From a bacterium (lineage in GTDB: Bacteria > Fidelibacterota > Marinisomatia > Marinisomatales > JAHJCW01), in NCBI GenBank assembly GCA_018812885.1, contig JAHJCW010000305.1, forward strand, positions 1 to 6,961: 6,961 bases of DNA, in the 5' to 3' direction. Below are positions 6,695 to 6,961 of this stretch, piece by piece. The number at the start of each line of letters is the position of its first letter. Position 1 is the stretch's first letter. A program made the position numbers and the translations under genes. The notes under the pieces are model-generated. The model did no database searches. It was not told where the DNA came from and was given only the letters and a program-made list of their open reading frames with translations.

Positions 6695-6961
6695 TGATTA
6701 ATATCCGGATTGAATCAGACCCTTCCCTAAGTGGTCTAGACGATAGTAAATCAGAAGCAATACTAACACATACTCTACAATCCGAAGGAATTATATCCTG
6801 TGATATTTCAATTGTTTTTGGTAATAAAAAGTTATTACAAGAGTTAAAAAACAGATTTTTTAATATTAATCGGACAACAGATGTAATTGCATTTCGATTA
6901 AATGAGTATGAAGAAGAACATATTGAAGGTGAAATATATATCTGTCTACCGGTAGCGAAAG
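6694..6961 (+). CDS. ybeY: Endoribonuclease/rRNA maturation factor YbeY, N-terminal part, cut by window end
   Basis: YbeY is a small cytoplasmic zinc metalloprotein needed for 16S rRNA 3'-end maturation and ribosome quality control. Only the first 89 codons are present. The reading frame, starting MINIRIESDPS, contains an ISIVFGNKKLLQELKNRF segment (38-55), then RTTDVIAFRL (60-69) and EGEIYICLPVAK (78-89). These correspond to the family's LN...TDVLSFPL...GDIxIS pattern. The metal-binding HGxLHxxGxDH motif should lie just past the window edge, so integrity cannot be judged. The ATG shares one base with the pgpH stop (TAATG) and no Shine-Dalgarno is present, which points to termination-reinitiation coupling. 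Two family positions look atypical: Arg68 where Pro is usual after SF/AF, and Phe56 where many homologues have a conserved Arg. Identification rests on this core motif together with the location after a pgpH-like gene. Confidence 0.85.
   Translation, partial: MINIRIESDPSLSGLDDSKSEAILTHTLQSEGIISCDISIVFGNKKLLQELKNRFFNINRTTDVIAFRLNEYEEEHIEGEIYICLPVAK

Noticed and set aside
1..6961. Mobile element, CRISPR array, phage, toxin-antitoxin or defence system
   Set aside because: I saw no spaced direct repeats, terminal inverted repeats, transposase or integrase motifs. Every long frame on the + strand is a known housekeeping family, and base composition looks even across genes.

Overview
This AT-rich window carries six genes, all on the + strand, and looks like an ordinary bacterial chromosomal housekeeping region. 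The source organism cannot be fixed from sequence alone. A type-A-like RNase P RNA, an eight-helix HD-domain phosphodiesterase upstream of ybeY, a YbeY with a TDVIAF-type core, and Shine-Dalgarno sequences at only some starts suggest an AT-rich Gram-negative-type bacterium of the wider FCB group. Candidatus Marinimicrobia (SAR406), Ignavibacteria or Bacteroidota relatives are possible. This placement is an inference with low confidence.

Layout: (1) 1 to about 310 is the 3' majority of rnpB, the RNase P RNA, cut at its 5' side by the window edge. (2) About 311-452 is an AT-rich spacer with a perfect 14-bp palindrome and only weak promoter candidates. (3) 453-2168 is recJ. (4) 2165/2168-3160 is fabH, overlapping the recJ stop. 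(5) 3198-4355 is an acyl-CoA dehydrogenase after a 37-nt gap with a clear ribosome binding site. (6) 4352-6694 is a PgpH/YqfF-type membrane HD phosphodiesterase, overlapping the previous stop by 4 nt. (7) 6694 to the window end is the N-terminal half of ybeY, overlapping the previous stop by 1 nt.

The five protein genes are so tightly spaced, with three stop/start overlaps, that they are probably transcribed and translated as one operon. They cover DNA repair (RecJ), fatty-acid initiation (FabH), acyl-CoA oxidation (ACAD), probable cyclic-di-AMP turnover (PgpH-like) and 16S rRNA/ribosome maturation (YbeY). The pgpH-ybeY pairing is a familiar bacterial neighbourhood; the recJ-fabH-ACAD part is less standard. 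FabH and ACAD both act on short acyl-CoAs, so a shared metabolic theme is conceivable but unproven.

I found no mobile element, CRISPR array, phage gene, toxin-antitoxin pair or convincing new system. The observations most worth checking are conservative but notable residue changes: Asp to Glu at a metal-ligand position in the HD domain, Gly to Ala beside the FabH nucleophile, and an altered core motif in YbeY. The inferred c-di-AMP connection is also worth checking.
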